DNA of 64,000 bases from Macrocybe gigantea (GCA_011319805.1 SJRY01000250.1:372001-436000), one strand, 5' to 3'; counted from the first letter of the stretch, positions 32,352 to 45,100 are shown. Notes: generated by a model not told the origin, from the letters alone. Program-made: numbers and translations.

Positions 32352-33987
32352 ATGGTACATCCTGGGGACAAGATCGTCATCATCGGAGCTGGGTGCTTTG
32401 GCGTTTCCACAGCATACCATTTGTTAGATCGAGGATATACAGACATCACTGTCCTCGAGAAATCAGATGTCCTTCCAGCACCAGATGCGGCGAGCAATGA
32501 TCTCAACAAGAGTACGTCTTCCGTCTTTCATCGTCACTGACACAATGACGAGTGTGTGAACCTAGTTGTCAGAAGCTCATACGTAGATGCATTCTACACC
32601 AAGTTCGCGCGCGAGGCTATAGAGGCCTGGAAAAAGCGCGATGAATGGGCCGATGCATATCACGAGTGAGCCAAAAATCGGTTCAAATTGCCTCGGTTCG
32701 GTCTCAGCAAGTGTCCATGACAGATGTGGTGTCATTGTGATTGGGTCGGAGGACGATGAGGGCACGGGCGGTCGCGAATACGTGCAGGAATCCTATGACA
32801 ATGACATCGCATTGGGTGCCGACATGGAACTGCTGCCAGACCCCGCGTCCATCTGCAACGCGTTCCCGCCCAACGTCGAACTGTCAAGCTTTGAGCACCG
32901 CGTAGGCTACGTCAATCGTGAAGGCGGCTGGGTAAACGCCCGTCAGGGCCTGTCTACGATGTTATCCAACATCCAGTCGCTCGGGGCAAAGGTGCTGCCC
33001 GGTAAAGCTGTCCGCCGAGTCTTGCGACGTGATGACAAAACGCGGGCGGTCGAGTGCGCTGACGGATCGACCTATGAGGCATCGCTGGTCATCATTGCCA
33101 CGGGTGCGTGGACAGCCTCCACGTTCCCGAATCCAATCCTACAGAGTTTGTGCCTTGCGACTGGGTGATGAACGATCAAACATTTTGACTCTACTTTCGG
33201 ATTAAACTCATGTCTCATTGCCACATAGCCAGAGCGTTGCGACCCTCCAGCTCACGCCAGAAGAGGCGCAGAGATACAGAGCCTGTCCTATTGTGCTAAA
33301 TTTCTCCAACGGGTTCTACGTCTTTCCCGTAAGGGCTGATAGCGCGTTGCATCCTCACGAGTCTGAACTTTTTCTCTTACCTCATAACAGCCGAATGACA
33401 ATGATGTCGTGAAGCTCGCCATTCACGATGCTGGCTATACCCACACGAAGGAAGGAATATCCGTTCCACGGACTAGCGTCAGCGACCCAGAATCTGGCCA
33501 TTTGATTACCCAAACTGCGTTCGACGCCCTGCGCATGGAGCTGCAAGCAGTATATCCAGAGTTGGCAAAGAAAGATATGGTCGGGACAAGACTTTGCTGG
33601 TCGGCATTTTGTACAGTAATTGCAACGACCCAAAAACTCAACAGCCGTCATTTAGGTACACTGACTCCCCAGACGGAGATTGGGTTATTAGCCGTGATTC
33701 TGAAGATCCCGCCTTGTTATATGCGACAGCCGGAAGTGGTCATGCCTTCAAGGTGAATACTTGGTCTGTCTTCCGAATCGCATGCGTATTTAATCCAGTA
33801 GTTTCTCCCTATCATCGGCAGATTAGTCGCAGACCTGGTCGAAGATAAGCTCGGGCCGGACCTCGTTCGCAAGTTTTCCATCTCCCGGGAATTCAAACAC
33901 AAGGACCTTTCACGATCTGGAGATACCAAGGAGCTCAATCTCACCATGTTGTGCGCAGCAGGCAACATCTCCAAGATCCAAGTTTAG
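32352..33987 (+). CDS. Fructosyl-amino-acid oxidase / sarcosine-oxidase-like FAD enzyme
   Basis: The protein belongs to the DAO-type flavoenzymes that include fungal fructosyl amine oxidases (FAOX, amadoriases) and L-saccharopine or L-pipecolate oxidases. The N-terminal Rossmann motif KIVIIGAGCFGVSTAYHLL is immediately followed by an acidic strand end (ITVLEKSD). Later come IVRSSYVDAFYTKFAREAIE, VGYVNREGGWVNARQGLST, the second FAD strand LVIIATGAWTAS, then VLNFSNGFYVFP, CWYTDSPDGDWVIS and the C-terminal FAD-contact loop LYATAGSGHAFKFLPIIGRL. The end is LTMLCAAGNISKIQV with TAG at 33985-33987. About six short introns interrupt it; the one near 33600-33655 has a GTCGGC donor. Substrate is not decidable by eye; deglycation of Amadori products is the commonest role in this branch. 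Confidence 0.85.
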
Positions 33988-34124
33988 ACGAATCAGACGA
34001 AGTTGGTGTTCGAGAAATCCGGAATTTTGTTCTACTTTGTGGATCATATTACAAGAACTATGAATATATGCGTTATTCCCCCAAGATCAAGATGTATATG
34101 GCGCGTAGGCCATTTTTGGTTGGT

Positions 34125-37100
34125 TTATGCGCGCCTACCAACAAATTCCCTCCATGATCGGACTTCAGAAGGAATCCGGCCTTCCGTATATTTTCCCAAG
34201 CCACCCTGTGGGATCTTCGCGGCAAGGCTTTCTACGAAGAGAAGCGCTGTCTTAGCGTTATTCAACAATGGAAGCCCAAAATCGACGGCGTTCCTGATTG
34301 AAAACAAATGAAGATCGGCCGAAATATCGCAGGGATGCACGTTCACTCACCGGCGAGCGACGTAGTCCTCATCGACAAAGTCGAGACCTCGTGATTTGGC
34401 GAGGTTGATAACGCACTGGATGTTGTACTCATCGAACACCATGCGGAGTTTCCTCTTGTCCTTTGTTGGGAAGATGATCCTTTTGGCAACGACATAGGAT
34501 ATGTTGTTGAGATATTCTTCGACGACAGGGGAGGAGCAGTAGAGCTTGAAGCCCAAGCTGATCAGTTTTTTTGCAATGGTGGCCATCTCTGGCTTGCTGA
34601 CGTCGCCGCCCAACAGGACGCCGGATCCCGCTTGAGGCACTTTGAATCCAGTCGTACTGAGCAAAGACGCCCAGTACGCCTCGCGAACGTCTTTCCCAAA
34701 GCTCGCGACTTCTCCTGTGCTCGCCATTTCTTCAAAGAAAGCAAACACAAATTCTGAGCAGCGTGCACCGGGTAAAGCACGGGAAATAGCTATTCACCGA
34801 CTCCCAGGAATGGATCAGCTCCACCCAACCTTGTCCACGAGAACTGCGCGACTTTGATGGATGTGTAACCCCGCTTCTGCTTCATGATATCGACGGGTTC
34901 GGGTACGTTTTTCCCCACGATGGCCGCTGTCGCAGTGTTGATGAAGTTGTGGCCCAGGACCTTGGACACGAACGGGAATGACCGCGATGCGCGAAGGTTG
35001 CATTCAATGACTTTGAGCTCAGATTCTCCCCCTTCTGATCCGGGGACCGTCTTGATGATCTGCATGTTGAAAGGGCCAGAGATCTTGAAGGCAGCGGCAA
35101 CCTTTGCCGCTATTGTCTTCAATCGCTCCATATCGGTGGATGATAACGAGTAAGGTGGAAGAACCAGCGTAGCATCGCCTGAATGGACACCGGCGTTCTC
35201 AACGTGCTCAGAAATGGCATGAACAAGGAGGTTTCCTTGATAAGCAACCGCATCCACATCGATCTCTTGTGCGTTGTCAATAAACTTGGTAATGACCACT
35301 GGGTGTTGAGGCGAGACTGAAGCGGCGGCTGAGAGCTTGTATTCCAAATCAGACTCTTCGTAAACGACATTCATGGCAGCTCCCGATAAGACATATGAAG
35401 GACGAATGAGGACCGGGTACCTTGTGGTGTGGGTCAGGCAGACACGTTAGACCGACGGTCGTGGGATACTTACTTGACCTTTTCCGCGAAAGCGCGAGCA
35501 CTCTCTACGGAAGAGACTTCAGCCCACTCTGGTTGGTCGACGCCAATGCTGTCAAGGACAGAGGAGAATTTGTGGCGGTCTTCAGCATTGTCGATCTGTT
35601 CCGGATCAGTGCCGAGTACGTTGATGCCAGTCTGTTTCAGACGAAGTGCGATGTTCTGTGGGAGTTGTCCTACATGATGATGAGCATCATCGTCAAGGCG
35701 GAAAAGATCAAAAAAGGCTCACCGCCGACGCTGACGATGACACCCTGGGCCTGTTCAAGTTCATAAATGTCCATCACTCTCTCGTATCCAAGTTCCTCAA
35801 AGTACAATCGGTCGGCTTCATCAAAGTCTGTTGAAACGGTTTCAGGATTGTAATTGATCATGATCGTTCGCATGCCCATGTCGCGCAGCTGTCGGGCGCA
35901 CGTCACTGCGCACCAGTCAAACTCGACGCTGCTTCCGATGCGATAGACGCCGCTGCCAAGCACCATCGTGCCATGTTCATCAAATTCGACATCGTGCTCA
36001 GAGGCATTGTACGTCGTATAGAGGTAGTTTGTGTGGGCGGGGTACTCCGCAGCTAGGGTATCAATCCGCTTGACGAAGGGCGTCACCCCGAGGGATTTTC
36101 GATAAGCTCGAACGGCATCCTCATTGGCAGAAACAAGATCAGCAATCTGTGCGTCGGCAAAGCCCATTCTCTTGGCACGGAGCAAGAGTTCTTTGCCAAT
36201 GTTTTGAATGGAGCCCGCGGCTTTGAGACCACGATGGCATTGGACGATGTTGTCAATCTTGTACAAGTACCACTGAACAGTACGATTAGTGACACACGCT
36301 AAACCAATCTGATGTAGCCAACCTTGTCTATTTTCGTCAATTCGTGAACCTTGTCAACTGAATAGTCTTTTTTGTACATGGCATAAGCAATGGCGAACAG
36401 CCTCATATCAGTGGGTTGAGAGAGAGCCGTGTCGAGATTTTCCGGCTCGATGTAGACCTCAAAGCCTTTCCACCGAGGGTCGACTTGACGGATGGCTTTT
36501 TGCAAACTTTCCTCAAACGTACGTCCGATTGCCATGACTTCGCCGACTGATTTCATGGACGAGCCAACCTCGCGATTGACCTGGGACGAAAACTTGGCGA
36601 GATCCCACTTGGGGATTTTCGTCACAATGTAGTCGAGGGAAGGCTCGAAACACGCCGTTGTTGTCTTAGTGACTGCATTGGGAAGTTCCGGAAGGGTGTG
36701 TCCGAGGGCAATTTTCGCCGCAGTATATGCCAGAGGATAGCCTGTAGCTTTTGACGCCAGAGCACTGCAGACTGCTCAATCATGTGCCTATTTTTTCTAG
36801 AGTGAGTGTTTCCACTTTACCTTGATCGACTGAGTCTGAAAGGAGATGGACAGCAGATGAGCCAAAAACAGATGCGCCCCTGTGTGGTTGTAGACTTACC
36901 GAGCGTTGACTTCGATGACACAGTATTCCTTTGAATTAGGATTCAAGGCATATTGAATGTTGCATTCACCAACGACACCGAGATGACGAATGACTTTGAG
37001 GGCGGCGCTTCGCAACATATGGTATTCATCATCAGGCAACGTCTGAGAAGGAGCGACAACGATGGAATCTCCCGTGTGAGTGCCGAGGGGATCGAAATTT

Positions 37101-38136
37101 TCCATGTTGCAGCAAATGATGGTGTTCTGAAAAGTCATCACTGTCAGAGTTCGCGCGACTTGCATAGACAGTTACGAAAACGCACATCGGCGCCGTCACG
37201 GACAACCTCGTATTCGAGTTCCTTCCAACCTTTCATGCTGCGCTCGATCAGGACCTGGGGACTGAGACTGAGGCTCTTGGCAGCGAGATCGCGCAATTCT
37301 TCAGAATTGTTGGCGAAACCCGAACCTAAACCTCCGAGAGTGAAAGCCGAGCGCAAGATGACTGGGTAACCAATAGTTTCAGCGGCAGAAAGGGCTGCAT
37401 TGACGGACGAGACGGCGGTGGACTGTGCGACGGGAATATCGATTTCTGTTATGGAATGCTGCCGTGAGTGGCGCTGCTAGTCAGAAGTGTGAAGCGAGTT
37501 AGTACCTCTTAAGGCCTGTACAAACAAATCGCGATCTTCCGAGACTTCGAGGGTGCGGATGGGAGTTCCGAGGACTTTGACACCGAGACGGTCCAAGACA
37601 CCCATGCGGTCAAGCTCAATACCTACGTTGAGGGCACTTTGGCCACCAAAAGTGAGGAGGATTCCATCGGGACGTTCCTTTTCCAGGACGTATGCGACGT
37701 AGTCTGGGGTCACGGGGAGGAAATAGACTTCAGAAGCGAGTTGGTGAGAAGTCTGCCATGTGGCGATGTTTGGGTTGATGAGGACTGCCTCGACACCTTC
37801 CTCGCTGAGGGCCTTGAGAGCCTGGGAGCCGGAGTAATCGAACTCGCCAGCCTGACCGATGCTAAGGCCACCGCTGCCGATGACGGCGACCTTTTTAACG
37901 TTGGGACGAGGAATTCGAGGAAGAACGCGAGCGGAAATCTTCCTGGCGAGTTCCGAAGGGGAGCTGAGGACGTGATCGCCGTCGCCCCCATAGGCACCAA
38001 CGGCAGGGGCTGCTCTGGCGCGGAGGGGGCTGGTCGCGAGGAATGGCGCGCAAAGACGGGACGCATAGTGAAAGGAGCGTATGAGCGGGCGACTATGTGG
38101 CCAGAGGCACGAGGAGCCCAGCCGGAGGAGACCCAT
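34125..38136 (-). CDS. CPA2: Carbamoyl-phosphate synthase large chain, arginine-specific (CPA2-type), mitochondrial
   Basis: This large subunit makes carbamoyl phosphate from glutamine-derived ammonia, bicarbonate and ATP for arginine synthesis. The N-terminus from ATG 38136 ([20 protein letters not shown]) looks like a mitochondrial transit peptide, which supports the arginine-specific rather than the URA2-type pyrimidine enzyme. The first ATP-grasp half includes [55 protein letters not shown] and [10 protein letters not shown]. The oligomerisation region follows, then the second half with [49 protein letters not shown] and [24 protein letters not shown] motifs. The C-terminal MGS-like domain carries [17 protein letters not shown] and ends, after an intron with GTGAGT donor, [20 protein letters not shown]. 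Stop TAA is at 34125-34127. About eight introns interrupt it. Confidence 0.95.
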
Positions 38137-38242
38137 GGTGGGTGGGCGGAAAGAGGAGGTGGAGGAGGAGGAGGAGTGAGAACTGCTATGATCTCGAATT
38201 GGAAAAAAAAAATAATAATTTGGCACGCGATCATGCAAAGTA

Positions 38243-38251
38243 TTACGTCAT
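38243..38251. promoter_or_regulatory. TTACGTCAT (CRE/Gcn4-like) element
   Basis: The site lies 107 bp upstream of the CPA2 start codon and 193 bp upstream of the divergent membrane-reductase gene. TTACGTCAT is a bZIP site of the CREB/Gcn4 class, and arginine-synthesis genes are classical targets of Gcn4/CPC1 general control. Function is inferred from sequence and position. Confidence 0.45.
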
Positions 38252-38443
38252 CGTAACTTGTTCGACGCGACCACCAACGACCAAGTGCAACATGGGATCA
38301 CTTCCGACGATCCGCCCAGTTGCATGTGGGACGGCATTATCTCTGGAAAATCATGTACCATCACTTTCTCACTTCCACAGACTATTTATCACCTCAAGGA
38401 ATCGAGACTATGCTACCATACCTGCGCTGTTCTCTAGCTCGCA

Positions 38444-40733
38444 ATGCCATCTTCTGTGTCAGTAGACGATGCAGAGAAAGGACTCGTCGAACCCAATGCG
38501 GCCATGATACCTCTAGCGCCGTTATCCGTCGACGCCAAGTCCATGCCGTCTGACGTCTGCCCTCTGCACCAAAAATCTGCTCCACTTGCCCCACAGTCCA
38601 AGAGCGTCGTCGTTGCGCACACCCAGGTCCCGGTAGAGAAGCAAATCTACATCGTGCCGCGTCTGCCAAAGAAGCCACTTAAAGTCGCTCGCTGGATACG
38701 GTTCCAGCTGTGGTTCAACACATATCGGCAAGTCGACATACCACTTCACGTCTTCCTCGCACCCCTGCTTATCACTCTTCTGCTCACAGTAAATTCTTCA
38801 CCTTCGTAATGACCATCAACCTGATTGGTATGGCCCTTGCCGCTTCCGGAAAGTGGATCTATCCTCGGAGATATTCTGGAGCGGTCGTTCTCGGCAACCT
38901 CTTGACTGCCATTCTAATGCGGAACGAGCTTTTCGGTCGATTCCTCTATCTTGCCGTAAACACATTATTCGCAAAGGTGATCTCCACCCGTTCGCCCACC
39001 CGCTTCCCACAATTGACACCTTCACGTCAGTGGCCGCCTCTTTGGTTCCGCCTCGGATGCACTTCCGTACTCCAACACCTAGGCGGCATACACTCTGGCT
39101 GCGCAACTTCGGGTTTTCTCTGGCTGATATTTCGAATGACCGTCATTTTCATTAATCATCGCAGCAATCACGATTCTATCCTAATTACAGGAATTATCAC
39201 AAATGTCGTCGTTGGCATCTCCATCGCTTCCGCCTTCCCGTGGGTCCGAAACACTCACCACAAGTAAGAGAATCAGTTCCTTGCTTGTCCCTCATACTGA
39301 CACTACAGCAGCGTGTTTGAACGCCACCATCGATTCATGGGCTGGTAAGTCTGTTTTACTCTTCCGATATCGCAACATGCTAGAGTCATTCATAGGATCG
39401 GTATCCTGTCCAGTATGTTGCGCTAATCTTGCCAATGCAACCATATCTCAGCCATTTATAGCCTGGATTTTTGTTATTCTTGGCGATACGTACAACTTGG
39501 ATACCCACTCCTGGAACCCCGACGGTCTCCACATTCTTCGCCAACAGGACTTTTGGTTTGTCTTCGGAATGACAATCTTGTGGGTGTCTATTCTGAGAGC
39601 TTTCTCGAGCTAACGAACCATTTATTCCGACAACTCAGCGTCCTGATCCCGTGGTTCACGATCCGGGAAGTCAAAGTCGACGTTGAGATAGTGAGCCAGT
39701 CTAGTGTCCGACCTACGGACATGCGTACTCACGCGGACCCTCGAGCCCTCTCCCAAGGTTGCCGTTCTCCGCTTTGAACGTGGAATGCAACAGGGCCTCC
39801 TTGCGAGAATCAGCCGAAGTTCTGTAATGGAGTATCACGCGTTCGGTATCATATCGTACGCGCACTCTTTTCGTCCTCCGGGTTTAACCTTTGTAACCTT
39901 GATCGCCAGAGAAGGAAGGCACTCAAAAGAACATTACCTGATTTGTGGTGTTCAGGGCGACTTTACCCGCAGACTGGTCCAGAATCCTCCAACAAGGATC
40001 TGGACGCGGGAGCTCAAGGTGCGTGAACGACCTTCATTAACGAGGGTTGAAATGACGACTGTCTTGAAGTTTGCGGGTGTATCAAACACGTCGAAACTCT
40101 ATAAGCGTGGCATCCGCGTATGCACGGGCACAGGTCTTGGAGCAGCTCTGTCGACATGTCTGCAGGTAAGATCGTCTTCGCTCCAAAGCTTCCGTCGCGG
40201 ACCCTAAAAGCATGCCCAACCCGCAGAGTCCAAATTGGTGAGCCCTTCCCTCTTTGCTAACTCTCCTGATCCGGAGAGTTTTTCCGTGATCCTTGTTTCT
40301 TCCGTGCATTTGGGAATACGGGCTGATAACGATTGTATGTTAGGTATCTGATATGGATCGGGTCGGACCAAGAGAAGACGTTCGGGCCTACTATCTCAGG
40401 CCTTATACATCGAAACCTCGGACCCGAGAGAATGACGCTTTGGGACTCCAAGAAGCAGGGTTAGACCGCTCCCTTTTGTCTAAAATTTCTTCCCAAGATT
40501 GAAAAACCGCTCCTTGTCACAGGCGGTCGTCCAGATGTAATGAAGTTGATAAAGGAGACGTACGTTTCTTGGGGCGCTGAAGTGGTGTTCATTACCTCCA
40601 ATTATCAAGGAAATCAAGAGATGATGGAAGGTTGCAAAGCCGCTGGCATCCCGGCATTTGTATGTCCAATCCGATGTCTAATCAAGCGACTACTGAACTG
40701 CGCATCTTCTAGGGCACTCTTTGGGATTTCTAG
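38444..40733 (+). CDS. Stand-alone NPS12-type membrane protein with FNR-like reductase region
   Basis: The protein resembles the C-terminal membrane and reductase half of fungal NPS12-type NRPS-like enzymes, here without adenylation or carrier domains. The cytosolic N-terminus (MPSSVSVDDAEKGLVEPNAA) is followed by PKKPLKVARWIRFQLWFNTY. Several helices then appear (FFTFVMTINLIGMALAASG, GNLLTAILMRNELFGRFLYL). The family motif HLGGIHSGCATSGFLWLIF and the NVFERHHRFMGW motif are present. The last membrane part ends FGMTILWV-like before PWFTIREVKVDVE. The soluble end resembles a ferredoxin-NADP-reductase fold (EYHAFGIIS, LIAREGRHSKEHYLICGVQG, GIRVCTGTGLGAALSTCLQ, YLIWIGSDQEKTFGPTI, AEVVFITSNYQGNQEMMEG) and finishes GTLWDF with TAG at 40731-40733. 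Intron 1 (38728-38789) is of the GC-AG type. Exact reaction is unknown. Confidence 0.72.
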
Positions 40734-40951
40734 TCGCATATGAGGTATACTTGGGAAGCTAAGACCGACTCTTCTTATTGCGACACTTTCGCGTAGTATT
40801 ATGTTTATTAGACAGAGACGAGCTGAACTGCATACGGTCGAAGTCTGGCGTGCTTGAGTTATTCGTTCGCTAGTCAGTTATCCCAATGGCATGTTTCGTC
40901 GTGGTATCATGTTGCGGTACTGGTTATTGATTCCCCAGGCTGTCTTGTGAA

Positions 40952-41984
40952 CTAAGCAGGCTCGACAAATATGTTTCGTCGGTACCAGTCTAGCTCTGGT
41001 ATCATCGTAAGCAACCTAACAGTTGGCAAGAAATGTTGGATGCATATTACCTTGAATAGAGCCCCGGATATCGTCCAACGCGCTGCAGAGCGGAGAATGT
41101 TTTGAAAAGCATCCATATTTATGTGAAATCAACGAACCGGTGGCTTCCTTCGTTTTTCATTCTCTCGTTAGCTTGTCCGGTCCGGTACCAGCGACGGTAT
41201 AATTCCTGTGCCATAACTTCCATGTCAGAAAATGAGTTATGCAGGCCAGCTCCGACGTTCCCATACCTTTATGGTGGATACGTCTGTCGTTTTGCCACCT
41301 GTAGCCGTACAAGATGCGGAAGCAAAGCAAAGAAACATTACGGACCGACAATTCTGAATGACGCGATTTAGATGAAAAGGATCGAGCGAGAGCAACGAAA
41401 AATTCGCCAACCGATAATGCAGCCATCGACAACCTCTGGCATTTCTTCAATCAAGAAGGCCTTGTCAACGTGGATAGAGTTCCCGGCGAGGACGCCAGTT
41501 CTCTGCTGAGGTATCCATTTCTTGACGTACTTGAGCACAGCCTTTGCGACGTCTTCTATCGTGTGCGGCGAATTAAGACACGCTTCCGTGAGGCCGGACT
41601 ATTTTTGCCTGGTGAATTTCATTGCTAGTGCCACAAATGGGACGCACTTGGCCATGCTGCTTGATGCACCACTCGTTCATCCTCACATAACGGGCATCCA
41701 TGTCAGATTCCCACCGCTGAACGTTTGCAGTCTGCATTGACTCACTCATCCATTGTTTCTTTGTCCCTGCGAACGACGAATTCTATTCCATTATCGACTG
41801 GGTTGAGCTTTCCGTCTGTGATGATGACCTGCGCTAGCCCAATCACGTCCACAAAAACGAACAAGGGAATTACGATTTCGAGAAGACTTACTGCGATTTC
41901 GAGAAGTTTGTCTTGCCGAGGAACGAGTCCTGTCATTTCACAGTCTATCCAGACCAAAGGTCCTGCATTATAGTCCAAAGTCAT
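40952..41984 (-). CDS. REX2: Oligoribonuclease REX2 (DEDDh 3'-5' exonuclease)
   Basis: REX2/Orn enzymes degrade very short RNA oligomers to mononucleotides, often in mitochondria. The start is ATG 41984 (MTLDYNAGPLVWIDCEMTGL, containing the catalytic Asp and Glu of ExoI). An intron of 63 nt (GTAAGT donor, GCGCAG acceptor) follows LLEIA and is itself free of stops. Next come VIITDGKLNPVDNGIEFVVR, MNEWCIKQHGQSGLTEACLN, VLAGNSIHVDKAFLIEEMPE (ExoII) and, across a longer intron, a join giving GCIIDVSTIK, then ELYRRWYRTGQANERMKNEG, SHRALDDIRGSIQ (ExoIII with the DEDDh His and Asp) and ELDWYRRNIFVEPA with TAG at 40952-40954. The usual WLHYR before IIDVS is replaced by GC, three residues shorter, or a small exon was missed. 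Confidence 0.88.
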
Positions 41985-42018
41985 TTTTTGGGTGATCACT
42001 GAATTGAAGGAGATTGCT

Positions 42019-42024
42019 CACGTG
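42019..42024. promoter_or_regulatory. CACGTG element in REX2/HRD3 divergent promoter
   Basis: GCTCACGTGACA lies 35 bp upstream of REX2 and 115 bp upstream of HRD3, in a 154-bp divergent promoter. It matches the TCACGTGA form found elsewhere in the window. Confidence 0.45.
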
Positions 42025-42138
42025 ACAAGAAATTGACGTGTCGTGTACACCAGCTTGCAGAGGCCGCAATTCCAGAGTAAAACCGGCCAACCGTCTCTCC
42101 CCCTGTTATGCCCTTCCATCAAGTCTAGATTCTCTCCA

Positions 42139-45100
42139 ATGAAGTGTAATAGATCTGCCTTCGCGAGGAAGGCGATACTCGTCGCCTTGGGACTATGTAT
42201 CCTTCTTACCGCTTTGCTACCCGTACAGGCCACCAGTCTTTCACCGGTGTGTTAAGGTATCTTGAACCGGTTCTGGAGATACACTGACATCGCGACATAG
42301 GTCGAACAAAAGGATGCTAATGATAATATACCCACAATATCAGATGTACAGAAGGAAAAAAGCGATGCTCAAGCATGTATTCAATAACGTCAATGCAGAA
42401 GACAGAAGGCTAATCACCGTCGCTTTCTTGTCTAGAAAACTGATGTAGTGGATGAGTTGAGGTCCGATCAGGTGGCAGAAGGTGCCCTTCATAAAATGCG
42501 ATCTTATCCAGGTGCTCATAAGGGCGTCTTGTTCACCGAACAGCTGCTCGGGCATATAAGCAAGCCATGTCAACACTGTCTACCTTGACTGCCCTACCAC
42601 CTTCTCAAACGTTCGACACTGTCATTGTCGCTAGCGGATTCAGCGTTCGGTCGGTTCTCGGGGCCTTTCTTCCGAACATACACGGACAAGGACCCGTCGG
42701 GAGCGCCGCGAGGATTGTTCTCAAATTATACAACAATGCTGTGCGTCGACTGTCTGGTGGAGTTGTCAAGGATAGATTGGGCGCCGCTTCTAAGAAACGA
42801 GAAGAGGAGTTGCGAGGCAAGGCAATCAAGGTCGTCGACCTGTTGCAACATTCCGCGGAACTAGGAAACACCGATGCTCTCTATACTCTAGCGCAGGTGT
42901 CACTGGTGAGTGCTTACGGGCGAACGAATGGCTCTAGAATAATGTCGCAATAAATTAGTTTCCCCCAACGCGTCACTTTCGTTCTGACCCGCACGCCGCC
43001 TTCGAGGCGCTCTCTACACATGCCATACAAACGGGGAATGCGTCATCTCAAGCTTTGTTAGCATTTTTCTACAGCACTGGGTACCGGGGAGTAGTGTCTA
43101 TCGACCAGGCAAAAGCACAGCTTTACTACACCTTCGCTGCTAATGGTGGCGACAAGGGCGCGGAGATGGCATTGGGATATCGCTACTGGAGTGGAATAGG
43201 GACGCAGGATAACTGTGAAAGAGCTGCTCTGTGGTATCAGAGCGCTGGTGAACAGAGTGGGTTCAGGTCTGTCGCAAGTCTGCATGTGAGAGCTGACTAG
43301 AAGCTTGACAAGCGATCGCCAAATTTTTGTCCGGGCCTCCTGGAGGTAGAACTTTACCACAGACACCTACACGACTGTCCGATCTCGTTGGCGGAATCTA
43401 TGGTTTTGGTGCAAGTGTAGCTTCAACAGGACTAAACGCTCAACGACCTGCCATTAAGGCAGGGTTAGCTCGTAACGCAGGAGAGACCTGGGAAGACGTG
43501 CTTGAATACTATCTGGTAGAAATTCTACTCTTCCACGCGGTTTCCATGCTACTCACACCCACGTAGTTCAACGCGGACCGCGGCGAAATCGATTTCGCCT
43601 ATCAACTTGGAAAAATCTTCTATCAAGGTAGCATCTATAGCTCCCTGGGCGGTATTGCGTCAGGAAGCGAGGGCGTCGGTGCCATTCCCCGGAACTATGC
43701 GTACGCCAGGCATTATTTCCTACTTGTTGCGCGACAGGTTTGGCCACGCGACCCTGCCAATCCCCTTCAGTATCAATCAACTCCAGTAAAAGACGAGCGC
43801 GCACCTGCAGGTTATGCTGCAGCGGCTGCGGCATATCTGGGTCGTATGTATTTGCGGGGAGAGGGCGTCAAAGCCGATCCTGCCGTAGCCAAGATGTGGT
43901 TCCAACGTGGTGCTGAGCATGGTGATCGCGAATGTCATAATGGCCTGGGTATTATCTACCGTGACGCATTGATTCGCGGGACCAAGCCGGATATGAAAAG
44001 CGCACTCGCCCATTTCAGCGCAGCCGCTGGTCAAGAATTGGCCGAGGCTCAGGTGAACTTGGGGAAATACCATTATGGTCTGCACTCCTCTCTCTCGTCT
44101 TTCTATTGCTAATGCAGTAGCACAGAACGACGCGAGCTGGCTTTGGCGACAACTTACTTTGAATCGGCCGTTCGTCATGGGTCGCCGTTGGAGGCATACT
44201 ATTATTTGGGCGACATTTCAGCAGCTCAGATTTCAACATCAAATCCTGTTTCGTCTAGCACCTGCGCCATGGCAGTTTCGTTCTACAAGCTCATTTCCGA
44301 GAGGGGAGCGTGGGACAATGACTTGTTGCGCGAAGCGGAATACGCCTGGCTGACAGGAACAGACCATGGCAGAGAGGTGGCGATCCTCAAGTGGTGGATG
44401 GCTGCTGAGAGGGGTTTCGAAATTGCCCAGAACAACTTGGCTTATATCTTGGATCAAGGTTGATCTCCATCTTTCCCAAATATGCGTTCGTTTCTCATTA
44501 TCATTTGTTAGACGAGAGTGTGCCCCGACTAACTCGCTCTACTCCATTGACGCCCGATAATGCTACCGCTCACTTGGCTTTAACGCAATGGACACGTGCC
44601 GCTAGCCAAAGAAACATTGACGCACTCGTCAAAGTCGGGGATTATTATTATTATGGACTCGGGGTTGGAAATGAAACCGAAACATCGAGATACGAAAAAG
44701 CTGCAAGATATTATCAGTCTGCGGCCGATACGCAACTCAGTGCTCTTGCCATGTGGAACCTTGGATGGATGTATGAGAATGGCATAGGAGTGCCACAAGT
44801 ATGTATCCGCCGATATCCTGACACAGGAAGACGAGTTTATGCACCTTTCTTAAATAGGACTTCCACCTGGCGAAACGTCACTATGATCTAGTATTGGAGA
44901 CAAACCCTGAGGCGTATATGCCTGTCTTAATCTCGCTAGGAAGATTGTATCTGCGGAGCATCTGGCATACATTAAGAGGTGGTAAGGATGGACTTACTTT
45001 ATGGGGTAATGGCGATTTGGATGGTGAGAACCTCGAATTAGATTGACGCGAGTTCCTAAAACCAATTACAACCTCAGATAATGCTGACCAGAGCGGGAAT

